Shown in pieces: positions 19,318 through 28,170 of a DNA stretch of 34,331 nt. Below the pieces are notes generated by a model. That model saw only the letters and a program-made list of their open reading frames with translations, had not been told where the DNA came from and made no database searches. Every line of letters starts with the position of its first letter. Position 1 is the stretch's first letter. Source of the DNA: Actinomycetota bacterium (GTDB taxonomy: Bacteria > Actinomycetota > Actinomycetes > Nanopelagicales > Nanopelagicaceae); the NCBI GenBank assembly GCA_016870815.1, contig VGAI01000010.1, positions 1-34,331 of the forward strand, read 5' to 3'. The translations under genes were made by a program, and so were the position numbers.

Positions 19318-20043
19318 GTGAGTGAAGCTAACGAAATCATCTTTCGCGACGATGTGACAGTCGAATTGGTCAAAGCAAGCGCTAATGATGCCGACGTCAT
19401 CTGGGCTGCGCGCGTCTCTACCGCAGGAGAGCAGTCACTGGCAGAGATTGATGCTGATCCCTCTCGTTCTGCCGGGTTGATCAATTACTTGGCTCGCGAG
19501 CGTCATGGCTCACCCTTCGAACATACTTCGATGACCTTCTTCATCTCGGCACCCATCCTTGTCTTTCGTGAGTTCATGCGACATCGAATCGCTTCCTATA
19601 ACGAAGAGAGCGGCCGTTACCGAGAGCTTCGTCCAGTCTTTTACGTGCCGAACAAAGATCGAAAGCTGGTGCAAATCGGAAAGACTGGTGCTTACGAGTT
19701 CATCGACGGAACGAGTGAGCAATTCGATTTGATGGTCGCTGCCATGAAGGAGAGTTACATCAAGTCCTACGAGAGTTATAAGAAAATGCTCGATGCTGGA
19801 ATCGCACGAGAGGTCGCACGCGCTGTCTTGCCGGTCGCGCTCTACTCATCAATGTATGTCACGATGAATGCGAGAGCCTTGATGAATTTCCTCTCACTTC
19901 GAACCTCGCGTGAAGGTTCCCACTTTCCAAGTTACCCGCAACGTGAAATAGAGATGGTGGCGGAGAAGATGGAGTCCCATTTCGCGCAGTTGATGCCCTT
20001 GACCTACTCGGCATTTCAAAAGTCTGGACGAGTAGCCCCTTAA
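19318..20043 (+). CDS. thyX: FAD-dependent thymidylate synthase
   Basis: Converts dUMP to dTMP using methylene-tetrahydrofolate and FADH2. From the GTG at 19318 the protein is 241 aa. The ThyX motif RHRxxSxNExSxRY is exact (RHRIASYNEESGRY), preceded by HGSPFEHTSMTFFISAPI and followed by AREVARAVLPVALYSSMYVTMNARALMNFLSLR. The track start at 19255 would overlap azlC and add residues without family similarity. The usual actinobacterial context (dapB-thyX-dapA) is kept. Confidence 0.96.
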   Translation: MSEANEIIFRDDVTVELVKASANDADVIWAARVSTAGEQSLAEIDADPSRSAGLINYLARERHGSPFEHTSMTFFISAPILVFREFMRHRIASYNEESGRYRELRPVFYVPNKDRKLVQIGKTGAYEFIDGTSEQFDLMVAAMKESYIKSYESYKKMLDAGIAREVARAVLPVALYSSMYVTMNARALMNFLSLRTSREGSHFPSYPQREIEMVAEKMESHFAQLMPLTYSAFQKSGRVAP

Positions 20044-20089
20044 ATCGACTCCTCTGATCGCCCGCCCGTGGCGATCTCTCGACACCTAG

Positions 20090-20095
20090 TAACCT
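20090..20095 (+). promoter_or_regulatory. Putative -10 box of leaderless dapA
   Basis: TAACCT with exactly 7 nt to the ATG at 20103 and no SD. The same hexamer precedes the rpsO leader. Confidence 0.4.
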
Positions 20096-20102
20096 TAGCC
20101 TT

Positions 20103-21002
20103 ATGAGCTCGCCTTTCGAGATCCGTCCGCCATTCGGTCGCCTTCTCACCGCTATGGTCACACCTTTTAAGGATGACCTAACAATCGATTGGCAAGGAGT
20201 CGAGAAACTTGCGGCACATCTCGAATCAACCGGCCACGACGGCATTGTTGTCAACGGAACAACCGGAGAAGCTCCGACGACGAGTGATGAAGAGAAGATA
20301 GAGATAATCAAGGTCGTCAAAAATGCGACAGGTGGGCGACTCAAGATTGTCGCAGGCGCAGGAAACAACGAGACGTCGCACTCGATTGAGCAGGCACGAA
20401 TGGCTGCGAAAGCAGGTGCCGATGGGTTACTTGTCGTCACGCCTTATTACAATAAGCCACCACAGGCAGGAATATTCGCACATTTCAATGCCATGGCTAG
20501 CGCAACTGACCTTCCCGTGATGCTCTATGACATTCCTGGGCGAACTGGTGTGGCAATCGAGAGTGAGACCATTGTTCGACTCGCAGAGAATCCAAAGATC
20601 GTCGCACTGAAAGATGCCAAAGGAGACCTAGCCTCGACATCCTGGGTGATAAAGCGATCGGGAATTCCGGTCTACTCTGGTGATGACATTCTCAATCTCA
20701 CTTTCCTTGCAATCGGTGGCGTTGGTTTCGTCTCTGTCTGTGGTCACACTGTTGGCGCTCGCCTTCGCGCGATGCTTGATTCTTGGTTCAAAGGTGACAT
20801 TGCTGCTGCTCAAACGATCCACCATGAGTTGCTTCCGGTATTTACCGGAACTTTCCGCACTCAAGGCGCGATCTTGACCAAAGCCGCGCTCAATCTGATG
20901 GGCCTTCCTGGAGGAAAAGTGCGATTGCCACTGGTCGATGCGACATCCGAACAGATCTCACAACTTCGTGAGGATCTTCGTGCGGGATCAATCAAGATCT
21001 AG
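20103..21002 (+). CDS. dapA: 4-hydroxy-tetrahydrodipicolinate synthase
   Basis: Condenses pyruvate with aspartate semialdehyde, the first committed step of DAP/lysine synthesis. The 299-aa TIM barrel has GTTGEAPTTSDEEK, GAGNNETSHSIEQA, VVTPYYNKPPQAGIFAHF and the tyrosine/arginine segment MLYDIPGRTGV. The Schiff-base lysine is in IVALKDAKGDLAS. No feedback-site anomaly is obvious. It sits between thyX and rnj as in other actinobacteria. Confidence 0.96.
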   Translation: MSSPFEIRPPFGRLLTAMVTPFKDDLTIDWQGVEKLAAHLESTGHDGIVVNGTTGEAPTTSDEEKIEIIKVVKNATGGRLKIVAGAGNNETSHSIEQARMAAKAGADGLLVVTPYYNKPPQAGIFAHFNAMASATDLPVMLYDIPGRTGVAIESETIVRLAENPKIVALKDAKGDLASTSWVIKRSGIPVYSGDDILNLTFLAIGGVGFVSVCGHTVGARLRAMLDSWFKGDIAAAQTIHHELLPVFTGTFRTQGAILTKAALNLMGLPGGKVRLPLVDATSEQISQLREDLRAGSIKI

Positions 21003-21037
21003 ATGCCTTTAAGTAACTAGATAAGAATCCAAAACCT

Positions 21038-22720
21038 ATGAACCATCCGCATCCAAACCTTGGTGCACCACCTCGACTGAAGGATGGTGCGCTTCGATTC
21101 ATTCCGCTAGGTGGCCTCGGTGAAGTTGGCCGAAATATGGCTGCTATTGAATATCGCGGAAAGATCTTGATTATCGATTGCGGTGTGCTCTTTCCGGAAG
21201 AGAATCAACCGGGAATAGATCTGATACTTCCAGATTGGTCATCGCTTCGGCACCGAATGAATGACATCGTGGCAATTTTCTTGACCCACGGTCATGAAGA
21301 CCATATCGGAGCGGTTCCCTACCTGCTCAAGGAGAAAGCAGATATCCCGATCATCGGCTCGCAGCTAACAATTGCTTTTCTCGCGACAAAGTTGAAAGAG
21401 CGTCGGATCAAAGCAGATCTTCGAATCGTGAAAGAGGGGGTTCGTGAGAAAGTCGGTGGCTTCGATCTTGAGTACATCGCTGTCAATCACTCGATTCCTG
21501 ATGCCCTGGCGGTCGCGGTAAGGACTGATGCGGGAACCTTCCTTCATACTGGTGATTTCAAGATGGACCAACTCCCACTGGATGGGCGAGTGACGGATCT
21601 TGAGGCCTTTTCGCGACTAGGAAGAGAAGGTGTCGATCTATTCTTCGTCGATTCGACTAATGCCGATATACCTGGCTTCACCATCTCAGAGCGCGAGATC
21701 ATGCCAATACTCGATCGTGTTGTAGCAAGCACAAAGAAACGAGTCATCGTTGCTTCCTTCGCTTCACATGTGCACCGCATCCAACAGGTGATTGATATAG
21801 CCGCCGAACATCAGCGAAAAGTGGTTTTTATCGGTCGCTCCATGGTGAAGAACATGGGAATCGCTGATGAACTTGGATACCTACATATCCCGCCACATGT
21901 GATGATTGATGAGAAAGATCTTGAGAAGCATGGGGACAATGTCGTTCTCATTTGTACCGGATCGCAAGGAGAACCCCTTGCTGCACTCTCTCGCATGGCA
22001 AATGGTGATCACCAGATTCGAGTAGGGGAGGGCGACACAGTCATCTTCGCGTCATCACTAATACCTGGTAATGAGAATTCGGTCTATCGAGTCATCAACG
22101 AGCTCACCAGATTTGGCGCACGTGTAGTTCATAAGGGAAATGCTCTGGTTCACGTCTCGGGTCACTCTGCAGCAGGAGAGTTGATGTACTGCTACAACCT
22201 AGTGAAGCCGAAGAATGTCGTCCCAGTTCACGGCGAGTGGCGACATATGCGTGCCAACGCAGATCTTGCAATCAAATGCGGCGTTCCAGCAAAGAACGCG
22301 ATGGTAATAGAGAATGGCGTTGCGATTGACCTTGAAGCAGGGGTTGCAAAAGTTGTCGGTGCCGTGCCATGCGGTTATGTCTATGTTGATGGTCAAACAA
22401 TCGGTGAGATAACCGAAGCATCACTCAAAGATCGTCGCGTTCTTGGCGAAGAAGGTTTCATCTCAGTCATCGTGGTTATCGATTCGCAGAATGGACGAAT
22501 AGTGGCTGGCCCCGATATTCACGCGAGGGGATTTACAGAGAATCAGAGGTTGTTCGATGAAGTTACTGGGCGAATCGAATCTGCATTAGGAAAAGCAGTG
22601 AGCGAAGGAATCAATGGCACGCATCAACTTTCGCAGATTGTTAGAAAGACTGTAGGAAGTTGGGTGGGCGAAGAACATCGCCGTCGTCCGATGATCGTGC
22701 CCGTTGTCATCGAAGTGTGA
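21038..22720 (+). CDS. rnj: Ribonuclease J
   Basis: Metallo-beta-lactamase/beta-CASP ribonuclease with endo- and 5'-3' exo-activity. The 560 aa contain FIPLGGLGEVGRNMAAIEY, the metal motif HGHEDH (H84-H89) in FLTHGHEDHIGAVPYLL, FLHTGDFKMD, the beta-CASP region with VIVASFASHVHRIQQ, and HVSGHSAAGELMY. A C-terminal domain with VVIDSQNGRIVAGPDIHARGF completes it. Together with PNPase it supplies the main RNA-decay nucleases here. Confidence 0.96.
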   Translation: MNHPHPNLGAPPRLKDGALRFIPLGGLGEVGRNMAAIEYRGKILIIDCGVLFPEENQPGIDLILPDWSSLRHRMNDIVAIFLTHGHEDHIGAVPYLLKEKADIPIIGSQLTIAFLATKLKERRIKADLRIVKEGVREKVGGFDLEYIAVNHSIPDALAVAVRTDAGTFLHTGDFKMDQLPLDGRVTDLEAFSRLGREGVDLFFVDSTNADIPGFTISEREIMPILDRVVASTKKRVIVASFASHVHRIQQVIDIAAEHQRKVVFIGRSMVKNMGIADELGYLHIPPHVMIDEKDLEKHGDNVVLICTGSQGEPLAALSRMANGDHQIRVGEGDTVIFASSLIPGNENSVYRVINELTRFGARVVHKGNALVHVSGHSAAGELMYCYNLVKPKNVVPVHGEWRHMRANADLAIKCGVPAKNAMVIENGVAIDLEAGVAKVVGAVPCGYVYVDGQTIGEITEASLKDRRVLGEEGFISVIVVIDSQNGRIVAGPDIHARGFTENQRLFDEVTGRIESALGKAVSEGINGTHQLSQIVRKTVGSWVGEEHRRRPMIVPVVIEV

Positions 22721-22722
22721 CG

Positions 22723-22744
22723 GCGCGCCTTTTCCAGGCCGCGC
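22723..22744 (+). terminator. GC-rich hairpin after rnj
   Basis: GCGCG-CC ... GG-CGCGC can fold into a 7-bp stem with one bulged C, just behind the rnj stop. It is followed by AGACTTTGTCTT rather than a pure T-run, so termination would be imperfect. Confidence 0.4.
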
Positions 22745-22755
22745 AGACTTTGTCT

Positions 22756-22761
22756 TAGGGT
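22756..22761 (+). promoter_or_regulatory. Putative -10 box of ftsK
   Basis: TAGGGT with 9 nt to the ATG at 22771 and no SD; compatible with a leaderless or near-leaderless transcript. Confidence 0.35.
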
Positions 22762-22770
22762 TTATCGGTC

Positions 22771-25083
22771 ATGGCCAAGAAAAAAAAGACTGGATTCCTC
22801 CCGGTGCTGGCAGGCGTCATGGGGGCTATTTGGCGTGGCATAGCTAAGACTGTCGGTGGCGCAGTCAGGGTTATATCTCGTTCGGCAAAGGACATGGATG
22901 TCGAGCATCGACGCGACGGGATAGCACTACTTCTTTTGATCGTGATGCTTTTGGCTGTAGCGACTACCTGGTGGAGCCTTGACAATCTATTTGGTCGGTT
23001 TCTTCATGACCTCTTCTTTGGTTTATTCGGTCGGGTCGCTGTGCTTACACCACTCGTCTTTGCTTATCTCTCGTTTCGACTCTTCAAAACTGCCGCAGGT
23101 GAGAGATTTCCACCGAGGTTGATTTTTGGCTCTTTCACTTTGATCTTTTCATCAACTGGCTTGATTCATATCATCAATGGCTCGATAGGAACGGATTCAT
23201 CCTCACTTCAGGCAGGTGGAGGATGGCTTGGATTCGCAATATCGACGCCGCTCGTCGCCCTCGTCACTATCCCACTCGCTTATCCGATTCTAATTCTTCT
23301 CTTTATGTTTGGGATCTTGATAGTGACCGGAACACCAGTCTCGTCAATTTGGCGATGGATCTCTAACTTTGTCACGGGTACCAAAGAGAAAGTTCAAGAG
23401 CGTCGAGAAGCTCGAGAGGAAATCGAAATCGCCGATACCCCGCCCTTTGAAACTCCACTCGTCAAGCAATTAGAAGAAATCGAAGAGTTCGAGGGTTCTG
23501 AGATCGACGAGGAAGAATTTGATGACGAGTTTTCTCAAGAGGTCGAACTCCCTCGTGAATTCACGCCCGAGTCCGAGGCAAAAAAGCCACTACGACCAGT
23601 CCAGCTGGTACTCACTCCCGAGGATGATTACCAACTTCCAAGCATGGATCTGCTGAGACAGGGGCCGCCCAGTAAAGGCAAGAGCAAAGCTAACGAGGAT
23701 GTGGTTGCTGCACTACGCGATGTCTTCCATCAATTCGATATTGACTGTGAAGTCACGGGCTTTATGCGCGGACCCACTGTCACACGGTATGAGGTGGAAC
23801 TTGGTGATGGGGTTAAAGTTGAAGCGATTACTGCTTTAGCAAAGAACATCGCCTATGTCGTCGCAAGTCCTGATGTTCGAATCCTCTCCCCAATTCCTGG
23901 TAAATCAGCTGTTGGTATTGAGATCCCCAATACCGATCGAGAGATAGTGGCTCTGGGGGATGTACTTCGTTCCTCAGTTGCAGGAAATGATCACCACCCG
24001 ATGTTGGTCGCTCTCGGTAAGGATGTCGAGGGAACATTTATCTGTGCAAACCTTGCGAAAATGCCTCACTTGCTCGTTGCTGGCGCAACGGGCGCCGGCA
24101 AATCTTCAATGATCAACTCCCTCGTAACCTCGATTTTGATGAGGGCCACACCTAATGATGTCCGAATGATTCTCATTGATCCCAAGCGAGTTGAGCTCAA
24201 TTCTTATGAGGGAATTCCGCATTTGATCACTCCCATCATCACTCATCCCAAGAAGGCAGCTGATTCACTTGCCTGGGTAGTTCGTGAGATGGATATTCGC
24301 TACGACGATCTCTCTAACTACGGATTCCGACATATTGATGATTTCAATAGAGCGGTTCGCTCTGGAAAGTTGACTGCTCCCGCTAACGCAGAACGCCCCC
24401 TTGAGCCATATCCCTACCTACTTGTCATTGTGGATGAGCTGGCAGATTTGATGATGGTGGCCGCTAAAGAGGTAGAAGATTCGATCGTTCGAATAACTCA
24501 GCTAGCCCGCGCTGCAGGAATCCATTTGGTCATTGCCACGCAACGGCCAAGCGTCGACATCGTCACTGGTTTGATCAAGGCAAACGTTCCATCGCGTCTC
24601 TCCTTTGCGACATCGAGCCTTGCTGATTCTCGAGTCATCCTCGACTCCCCAGGTGCAGAGAAGTTAGTAGGACAAGGTGACGGGCTCTTTTTGCCGATGG
24701 GTGCAAGTAAGCCGATTCGGATTCAGGGCGCTTATATCTCTGAAACCGAGATCAAGGCAGTTGTATCCCATGTCAAAGGGGAGTTGGCGCCGGTATATCG
24801 CGAAGATGTCCTCACGGTCGCTCAAATAAAGAAGATGGTTGATGAAGATATTGGCGATGATATGGATGATCTTCTCGCTGCTGTAGAACTAGTTGTCTCT
24901 ACCCAGTTCGGGTCTACTTCGATGTTGCAACGCAAACTTCGAATCGGTTTCGCAAAGGCTGGGCGCTTGATGGATCTCATGGAGAGTCGAGGAATAGTCG
25001 GGCCATCGGAGGGTTCCAAGGCTCGAGTAGTTCTTGTTAAACCAGAAGACCTTGCTTCGGTGATGGAAACGATCCGGGGCTAA
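22771..25083 (+). CDS. ftsK: DNA translocase FtsK/SpoIIIE
   Basis: Septal DNA pump that clears chromosome dimers and the terminus at division. The 770 aa comprise an N-terminal membrane domain with about four helices (residues ~45-195) and a short acidic linker rich in Glu/Asp. The alpha/beta motor has GATGAGKS (Walker A, about 438-445), [13 protein letters not shown] (Walker B) and [17 protein letters not shown]. The C-terminal gamma winged helix ([40 protein letters not shown]) binds orienting sequences. It is short compared with E. coli FtsK because the linker is small. Its stop is only 19 nt from the stop of the convergent minus-strand pair. Confidence 0.96.
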   Translation: MAKKKKTGFLPVLAGVMGAIWRGIAKTVGGAVRVISRSAKDMDVEHRRDGIALLLLIVMLLAVATTWWSLDNLFGRFLHDLFFGLFGRVAVLTPLVFAYLSFRLFKTAAGERFPPRLIFGSFTLIFSSTGLIHIINGSIGTDSSSLQAGGGWLGFAISTPLVALVTIPLAYPILILLFMFGILIVTGTPVSSIWRWISNFVTGTKEKVQERREAREEIEIADTPPFETPLVKQLEEIEEFEGSEIDEEEFDDEFSQEVELPREFTPESEAKKPLRPVQLVLTPEDDYQLPSMDLLRQGPPSKGKSKANEDVVAALRDVFHQFDIDCEVTGFMRGPTVTRYEVELGDGVKVEAITALAKNIAYVVASPDVRILSPIPGKSAVGIEIPNTDREIVALGDVLRSSVAGNDHHPMLVALGKDVEGTFICANLAKMPHLLVAGATGAGKSSMINSLVTSILMRATPNDVRMILIDPKRVELNSYEGIPHLITPIITHPKKAADSLAWVVREMDIRYDDLSNYGFRHIDDFNRAVRSGKLTAPANAERPLEPYPYLLVIVDELADLMMVAAKEVEDSIVRITQLARAAGIHLVIATQRPSVDIVTGLIKANVPSRLSFATSSLADSRVILDSPGAEKLVGQGDGLFLPMGASKPIRIQGAYISETEIKAVVSHVKGELAPVYREDVLTVAQIKKMVDEDIGDDMDDLLAAVELVVSTQFGSTSMLQRKLRIGFAKAGRLMDLMESRGIVGPSEGSKARVVLVKPEDLASVMETIRG

Positions 25084-25102
25084 AAAACCTTCGAGGAAGT
25101 AC

Positions 25103-25681
25103 TCATTTCTTTGTAAAGGTGAAGCGCACCAAAACTTTGCTTTGTGGGACATCGGAACTCGAACGGATTGCGGTCGAGGTGTTTGCCAGGTACTCAAGGC
25201 CACTCTCCTTCATTTTGATGCTGAAGGCTATTGCGCGCAAAGTTCCTTTCTCTGCCGATTCGGTTTTTTCATCAAATCCACCAGTAATCTGGGCAAAGAC
25301 TATTTCAAAGTTTTCGCCAAGATTCTCCTGAGTTCCGAACCGTTCAACATCGGCTACAAAGCGATTGAGGTCGAAGTCTTCGTACAAGAGAGCCAGTCCT
25401 TGATCGAATGTGTATTCAGCGGCAGGTATTCCGCTATTCGATTGAGCAGACGCACCACTATTTGTAGTGCCACTTCCGATGCCTATGCCGCCAGCACCTT
25501 GTTGGGAACTATTACCTATACCTGATCCAGTAGGACTTCGAGTATCGAGAAATTGAGGGACGAAAGAAATAGTGGCCAGAAAGATCACCATCAACGCTAG
25601 AAGAAGATCGGCATACATCCATCCTGCTTGATCTGCGGTGTTCTCTTCCTGCGCGTCGGAAGTTAGCCGTTCGCGTCTCAT
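25103..25681 (-). CDS. MotB-like membrane anchor without recognisable OmpA domain
   Basis: The 192-aa protein has one N-terminal membrane helix in the setting DQAGWMYADLLLALMVIFLATISF. The aspartate D25 at the membrane entry and the WMYADLLLALMVIF pattern resemble the plug/TM region of MotB and ZorB, where that Asp carries the ion current. A Gly/Ser/Asn-rich linker (about 50-85) leads to a soluble C-terminal region of ~105 aa in which I see no OmpA peptidoglycan-binding signature. It overlaps the upstream partner by 4 nt (ATGA). Function unknown; a stator-like, ion-driven complex is inference from one motif and gene pairing. Confidence 0.6.
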   Translation of the reverse strand: MRRERLTSDAQEENTADQAGWMYADLLLALMVIFLATISFVPQFLDTRSPTGSGIGNSSQQGAGGIGIGSGTTNSGASAQSNSGIPAAEYTFDQGLALLYEDFDLNRFVADVERFGTQENLGENFEIVFAQITGGFDEKTESAEKGTLRAIAFSIKMKESGLEYLANTSTAIRSSSDVPQSKVLVRFTFTKK

Positions 25682-26436
25682 TTATCCCAGTCAAATGAGA
25701 ATGAAGGCTTGAGTTTGCGAACCTCTTTGAGAATCTCAGTGTTTGAAGGCATTGCTTTTGTCGTCTTTTCTAGACTCTTGGCAATCTCAAGGAGTGATTT
25801 CGTGCTATTCGATAAATCTTGAACCGATTTCGCAAGTGAATCGCGCATGGTGAGCGGAGTGATCGCTCTCTTATCGAAGAGATATTCACTCAACTCGAGT
25901 GCAAGTTCAAATCGCTCGGCATCAAGAGCGAGAATCTCCTTGTTCCTCATATCTTGCGTGCGTCTTGTTAGCGAGGCCACGACCACTGTTAGCACGATGA
26001 CGAGAGCAATAATGAGGAAGTCCAAGAATGCAATTCGAGTCAAAGTCCACTCTTCTGCGATGTAGCCGTATCCATCTTGCCAAAATTCTAAGAAGTTAAC
26101 GATAGCCGCGGGGTTCTCATCGATATATCGGGAGAAGCCATCTGATGCTTGACCGACCGCGAACCATGTCAGCGCAACTGGAGCGAAGAGCAGTACTCCT
26201 CGGAGAATCGAGAGCCTTCGAGTCCATGCTGAAATTCCGCCGTCACCTTTCGTCTCGGGGCGAGGGAGGTAATCGACGGGATTGAGATCGGCCCAGAGCG
26301 GAAGATTCTTCTGTTCGCGCAAAGCGATGCGTAGCCCCGCGACGTAGGAGTCGTCGATGACCTTATGCCGAGATGACCACTCTTCAAGTTTGGTCGTGAG
26401 CAGTAAGGATCCATCATTTCGGCGCTTCTTTGCCAT
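25678..26436 (-). CDS. Two-TM coiled-coil membrane protein, partner of the MotB-like anchor
   Basis: The 252-aa protein has a hydrophilic N-terminus of ~75 residues, one helix near 78-97 (LRGVLLFAPVALTWFAV) and a loop with FLEFWQDG. A second helix near 133-156 (RIAFLDFLIIALVIVLTVVVASL) is followed by a C-terminal cytoplasmic region predicted to be alpha-helical (ALDAERFELALELSEYL, SLLEIAKSLEKTTKAM). It may be a distant MotA/ZorA/TolQ-type partner, but the typical four-helix MotA pattern and its proline/glutamate motif are not visible. A TAGTTT box 6 nt before the ATG suggests a leaderless mRNA for the pair. Not recognised as a named family. Confidence 0.6.
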   Translation of the reverse strand: MAKKRRNDGSLLLTTKLEEWSSRHKVIDDSYVAGLRIALREQKNLPLWADLNPVDYLPRPETKGDGGISAWTRRLSILRGVLLFAPVALTWFAVGQASDGFSRYIDENPAAIVNFLEFWQDGYGYIAEEWTLTRIAFLDFLIIALVIVLTVVVASLTRRTQDMRNKEILALDAERFELALELSEYLFDKRAITPLTMRDSLAKSVQDLSNSTKSLLEIAKSLEKTTKAMPSNTEILKEVRKLKPSFSFDWDK

Positions 26437-26442
26437 AGCCCG

Positions 26443-26448
26443 AAACTA
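26443..26448 (-). promoter_or_regulatory. Putative -10 box of the minus-strand membrane pair
   Basis: On the minus strand TAGTTT, 6 nt, ATG (26436). No SD. It lies in the 97-nt divergent gap shared with the 26534 gene. Confidence 0.35.
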
Positions 26449-26533
26449 CCCCATGAGCCCACTCGCAGTCAGCAGTCTGAGGGAGACTCGTACTTTCTTG
26501 CCCTTGCTCGCCCAATGATGGAAGAATCTGTGC

Positions 26534-27349
26534 ATGTTGCGACCGTTCTCCTTCTTAGTCGAGCGGTTAATCCATCTGAGTGAACATATTCCTCTGTGGG
26601 TAAGAAATCAGAGTCGAGGATCCAGATGGATTCTTCGCATCGCTGGACTTTCTCTGGCGGCCCTCGCGGTGACGCAGTTGATTCCAACTTTGGCGGATGA
26701 AGCAACACCACCACCAAATGAAATCCTCGCCCCTTCCGTAAGTGATAGTGAAACCGTGGTGGTTGTAGACGACACTTCTGAGTCAGGGGGCACGGGTGGT
26801 GATAACTCTGCGGTGACGCCAGGGGAGACTCAAGTAGTCACTTACAGCACTACTGAAACTCAGACGATTGCACCAAAAGAAAAGGCTCGTGCGAAAGAAG
26901 TTCAGTCCACGAACCTACGTATCCCATCAAGGATCAAGATCGACCCACGTTCGGTCACCGCGTTGCTGCCCCTCATCGATCTATCAGGAGAGGGGACGCT
27001 CTTGGCATGTCTTTCTGGTGTGGGACTTCGCTTCGATGGTGCAAATAAGGGTTTCGTTGACGATGTGGATGACGAGAGTTACTTGGTCGACGGAGACTTG
27101 ACCGGGGCGCTTCGAATTTCGGGAAGCGCGGCTCAAATCCTGGGAATCGTCAATGGGTCGGGCGGGCTTCGGGTTTGGGCCAATAGTGGGAGGGTGGTCG
27201 GAAAGACCTTCTCGCTCTCCTTGACCTCTGTGAGTGACCTAACGACTGAGAGCGAGTTCTGTGGCTCTGGTACCACGCGCCAAGTGGCGATTGAGGCTCT
27301 TGGAGTCGGACTTGAGACGAAAAAGGGTAGGCTAGAGCTCAACCGCTGA
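26534..27349 (+). CDS. Predicted secreted or membrane-anchored protein of unknown function
   Basis: The 271 aa begin with ~30 polar/basic residues, then a single hydrophobic helix (WILRIAGLSLAALAVTQLIPTLADEA, about 32-57) ending in a possible cleavage site. A Ser/Thr/Glu-rich low-complexity linker (58-120) and a compact C-terminal domain of ~140 aa follow. That domain has two cysteines (LLACLSG and EFCGSG), alternating beta-like hydrophobics and a final FGQG-free LGVGLETKKGRLELNR. I do not recognise a family. It has no SD, is divergent from the MotB-like pair and leads into the small-secreted-protein cluster, so it may belong to either. Confidence 0.7.
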   Translation: MLRPFSFLVERLIHLSEHIPLWVRNQSRGSRWILRIAGLSLAALAVTQLIPTLADEATPPPNEILAPSVSDSETVVVVDDTSESGGTGGDNSAVTPGETQVVTYSTTETQTIAPKEKARAKEVQSTNLRIPSRIKIDPRSVTALLPLIDLSGEGTLLACLSGVGLRFDGANKGFVDDVDDESYLVDGDLTGALRISGSAAQILGIVNGSGGLRVWANSGRVVGKTFSLSLTSVSDLTTESEFCGSGTTRQVAIEALGVGLETKKGRLELNR

Positions 27350-27358
27350 ACGATTTGA

Positions 27359-27380
27359 TGGCCCTCGAGGCCACTTTCTC
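27359..27380 (+). terminator. Possible terminator after the 26534 gene
   Basis: TGGCC-CTCGA-GGCCA makes a 5-bp stem with a 5-nt loop followed by CTTTCTC. Small but placed 10 nt after the stop; a new promoter begins directly after it. Confidence 0.4.
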
Positions 27381-27392
27381 AATACCGAGTGG

Positions 27393-27422
27393 TTGTCACG
27401 AGTACCCATTCTCCGATAGATT
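27393..27422 (+). promoter_or_regulatory. Promoter of the FGQG/SipW-like cluster
   Basis: TTGTCA (27393-27398), an 18-nt spacer and TAGATT (27417-27422) fit a sigma-A type promoter; +1 would fall near 27429, just before a palindrome. Confidence 0.55.
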
Positions 27423-27432
27423 TTCGTACAAA

Positions 27433-27450
27433 TCACCCCAATTGGGGTGA
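27433..27450. promoter_or_regulatory. Perfect 18-nt palindrome (operator or SD-masking hairpin)
   Basis: TCACCCCAATTGGGGTGA is fully self-complementary and lies just downstream of the predicted start of transcription. As DNA it has the form of a dimeric repressor site. As RNA it makes a 7-bp stem with an AATT loop whose right arm (GGGGTGA) is also the only SD-like sequence for the GTG at 27457. Confidence 0.6.
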
Positions 27451-27456
27451 CCCCGT

Positions 27457-28170
27457 GTGCTGAAGATGAGGATTCTCATGTCCATGTTGCAGTCGCCGCT
27501 GAGCGGGCGAGTGCGCACGGGTTTTGGTGGCGCAAGGCGTCATAGATCGAAAATACTTTTCGGAACAGCCGTTATCGCTTTTGTTCCATTTCTTCTCTCT
27601 ACTTTTGCAGCGAGCGTGACTGTCGGCAGTGGAACGCTCGAGTTCGGACAGGGTTCTCAGCAAGCGGTGGCATGTGACGAAGTTGTTTATGTAGCTCTTA
27701 GTCAAGAATGGCATTCATCGCCTCAACCAAGTGACTCTTCTTTCGGTTTCTTCCGAATCAAATCGGTAACTGTTTCGAATCTCGATCTTCTAACATGTCG
27801 AGATAAGAAACTTCGAGTTCGACTCATTGATGTGAACGGGCAAGAGATTCAAATTGGTGGAGCAGTCGATGCGAAAGTTCTCCAGGTAATCCTGCCAAAC
27901 AGCGATGCGCCGGTGAGTAGCAGCGACCCAGTTGCTCTACGTCTCACTTATCTAACTGGCGGCGGCCAAGTGATAACAGGAACAGTAAATGCGAGTGTTG
28001 CCGTTTCAGTCTCTGGAACTTCTATTTACGATGGAAGTGTCTTAACGCCTCAGTCGGCAGATGTCACTTTCTACCTTGATCCAACCGCGCAGGTAGTGAA
28101 CGTCAATGGAGAGTCAGTTGGAAGAACAACTGTTGAGACTATGAATAATCCGAAGCCTATGAATAGTTGA
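27457..28170 (+). CDS. Secreted FGQG-motif protein 1 (longest paralogue)
   Basis: The 237 aa consist of a basic N-terminus, a hydrophobic helix (ILFGTAVIAFVPFLLSTFAAS, about 33-53) and directly after it TVGSGTLEFGQG (FGQG 63-66). A Cys-Asp pair (C73) and a second cysteine in LLTCRDK (~109) follow, then a beta-rich body. It ends with SVGRTTVETM, similar to the ends of the two downstream paralogues. It has about 50 more residues than they do in the C-terminal half. The start is uncertain: GTG 27457 or in-frame ATGs at 27466, 27478 and 27484. It is likely exported with cleavage after the TM segment, by analogy with SipW substrates. Function inferred only from context. Confidence 0.75.
   Translation: MLKMRILMSMLQSPLSGRVRTGFGGARRHRSKILFGTAVIAFVPFLLSTFAASVTVGSGTLEFGQGSQQAVACDEVVYVALSQEWHSSPQPSDSSFGFFRIKSVTVSNLDLLTCRDKKLRVRLIDVNGQEIQIGGAVDAKVLQVILPNSDAPVSSSDPVALRLTYLTGGGQVITGTVNASVAVSVSGTSIYDGSVLTPQSADVTFYLDPTAQVVNVNGESVGRTTVETMNNPKPMNS

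Noticed and set aside
19859-20440. 193-aa minus-strand ORF across thyX-dapA
   Set aside because: Shadow of thyX and dapA; no independent evidence.
25103-26436. Complete Zorya defence system
   Set aside because: Only a MotB-like motif and a membrane partner are seen; no ZorC/D/E-type genes nearby and no OmpA domain, so the defence label is not supported.
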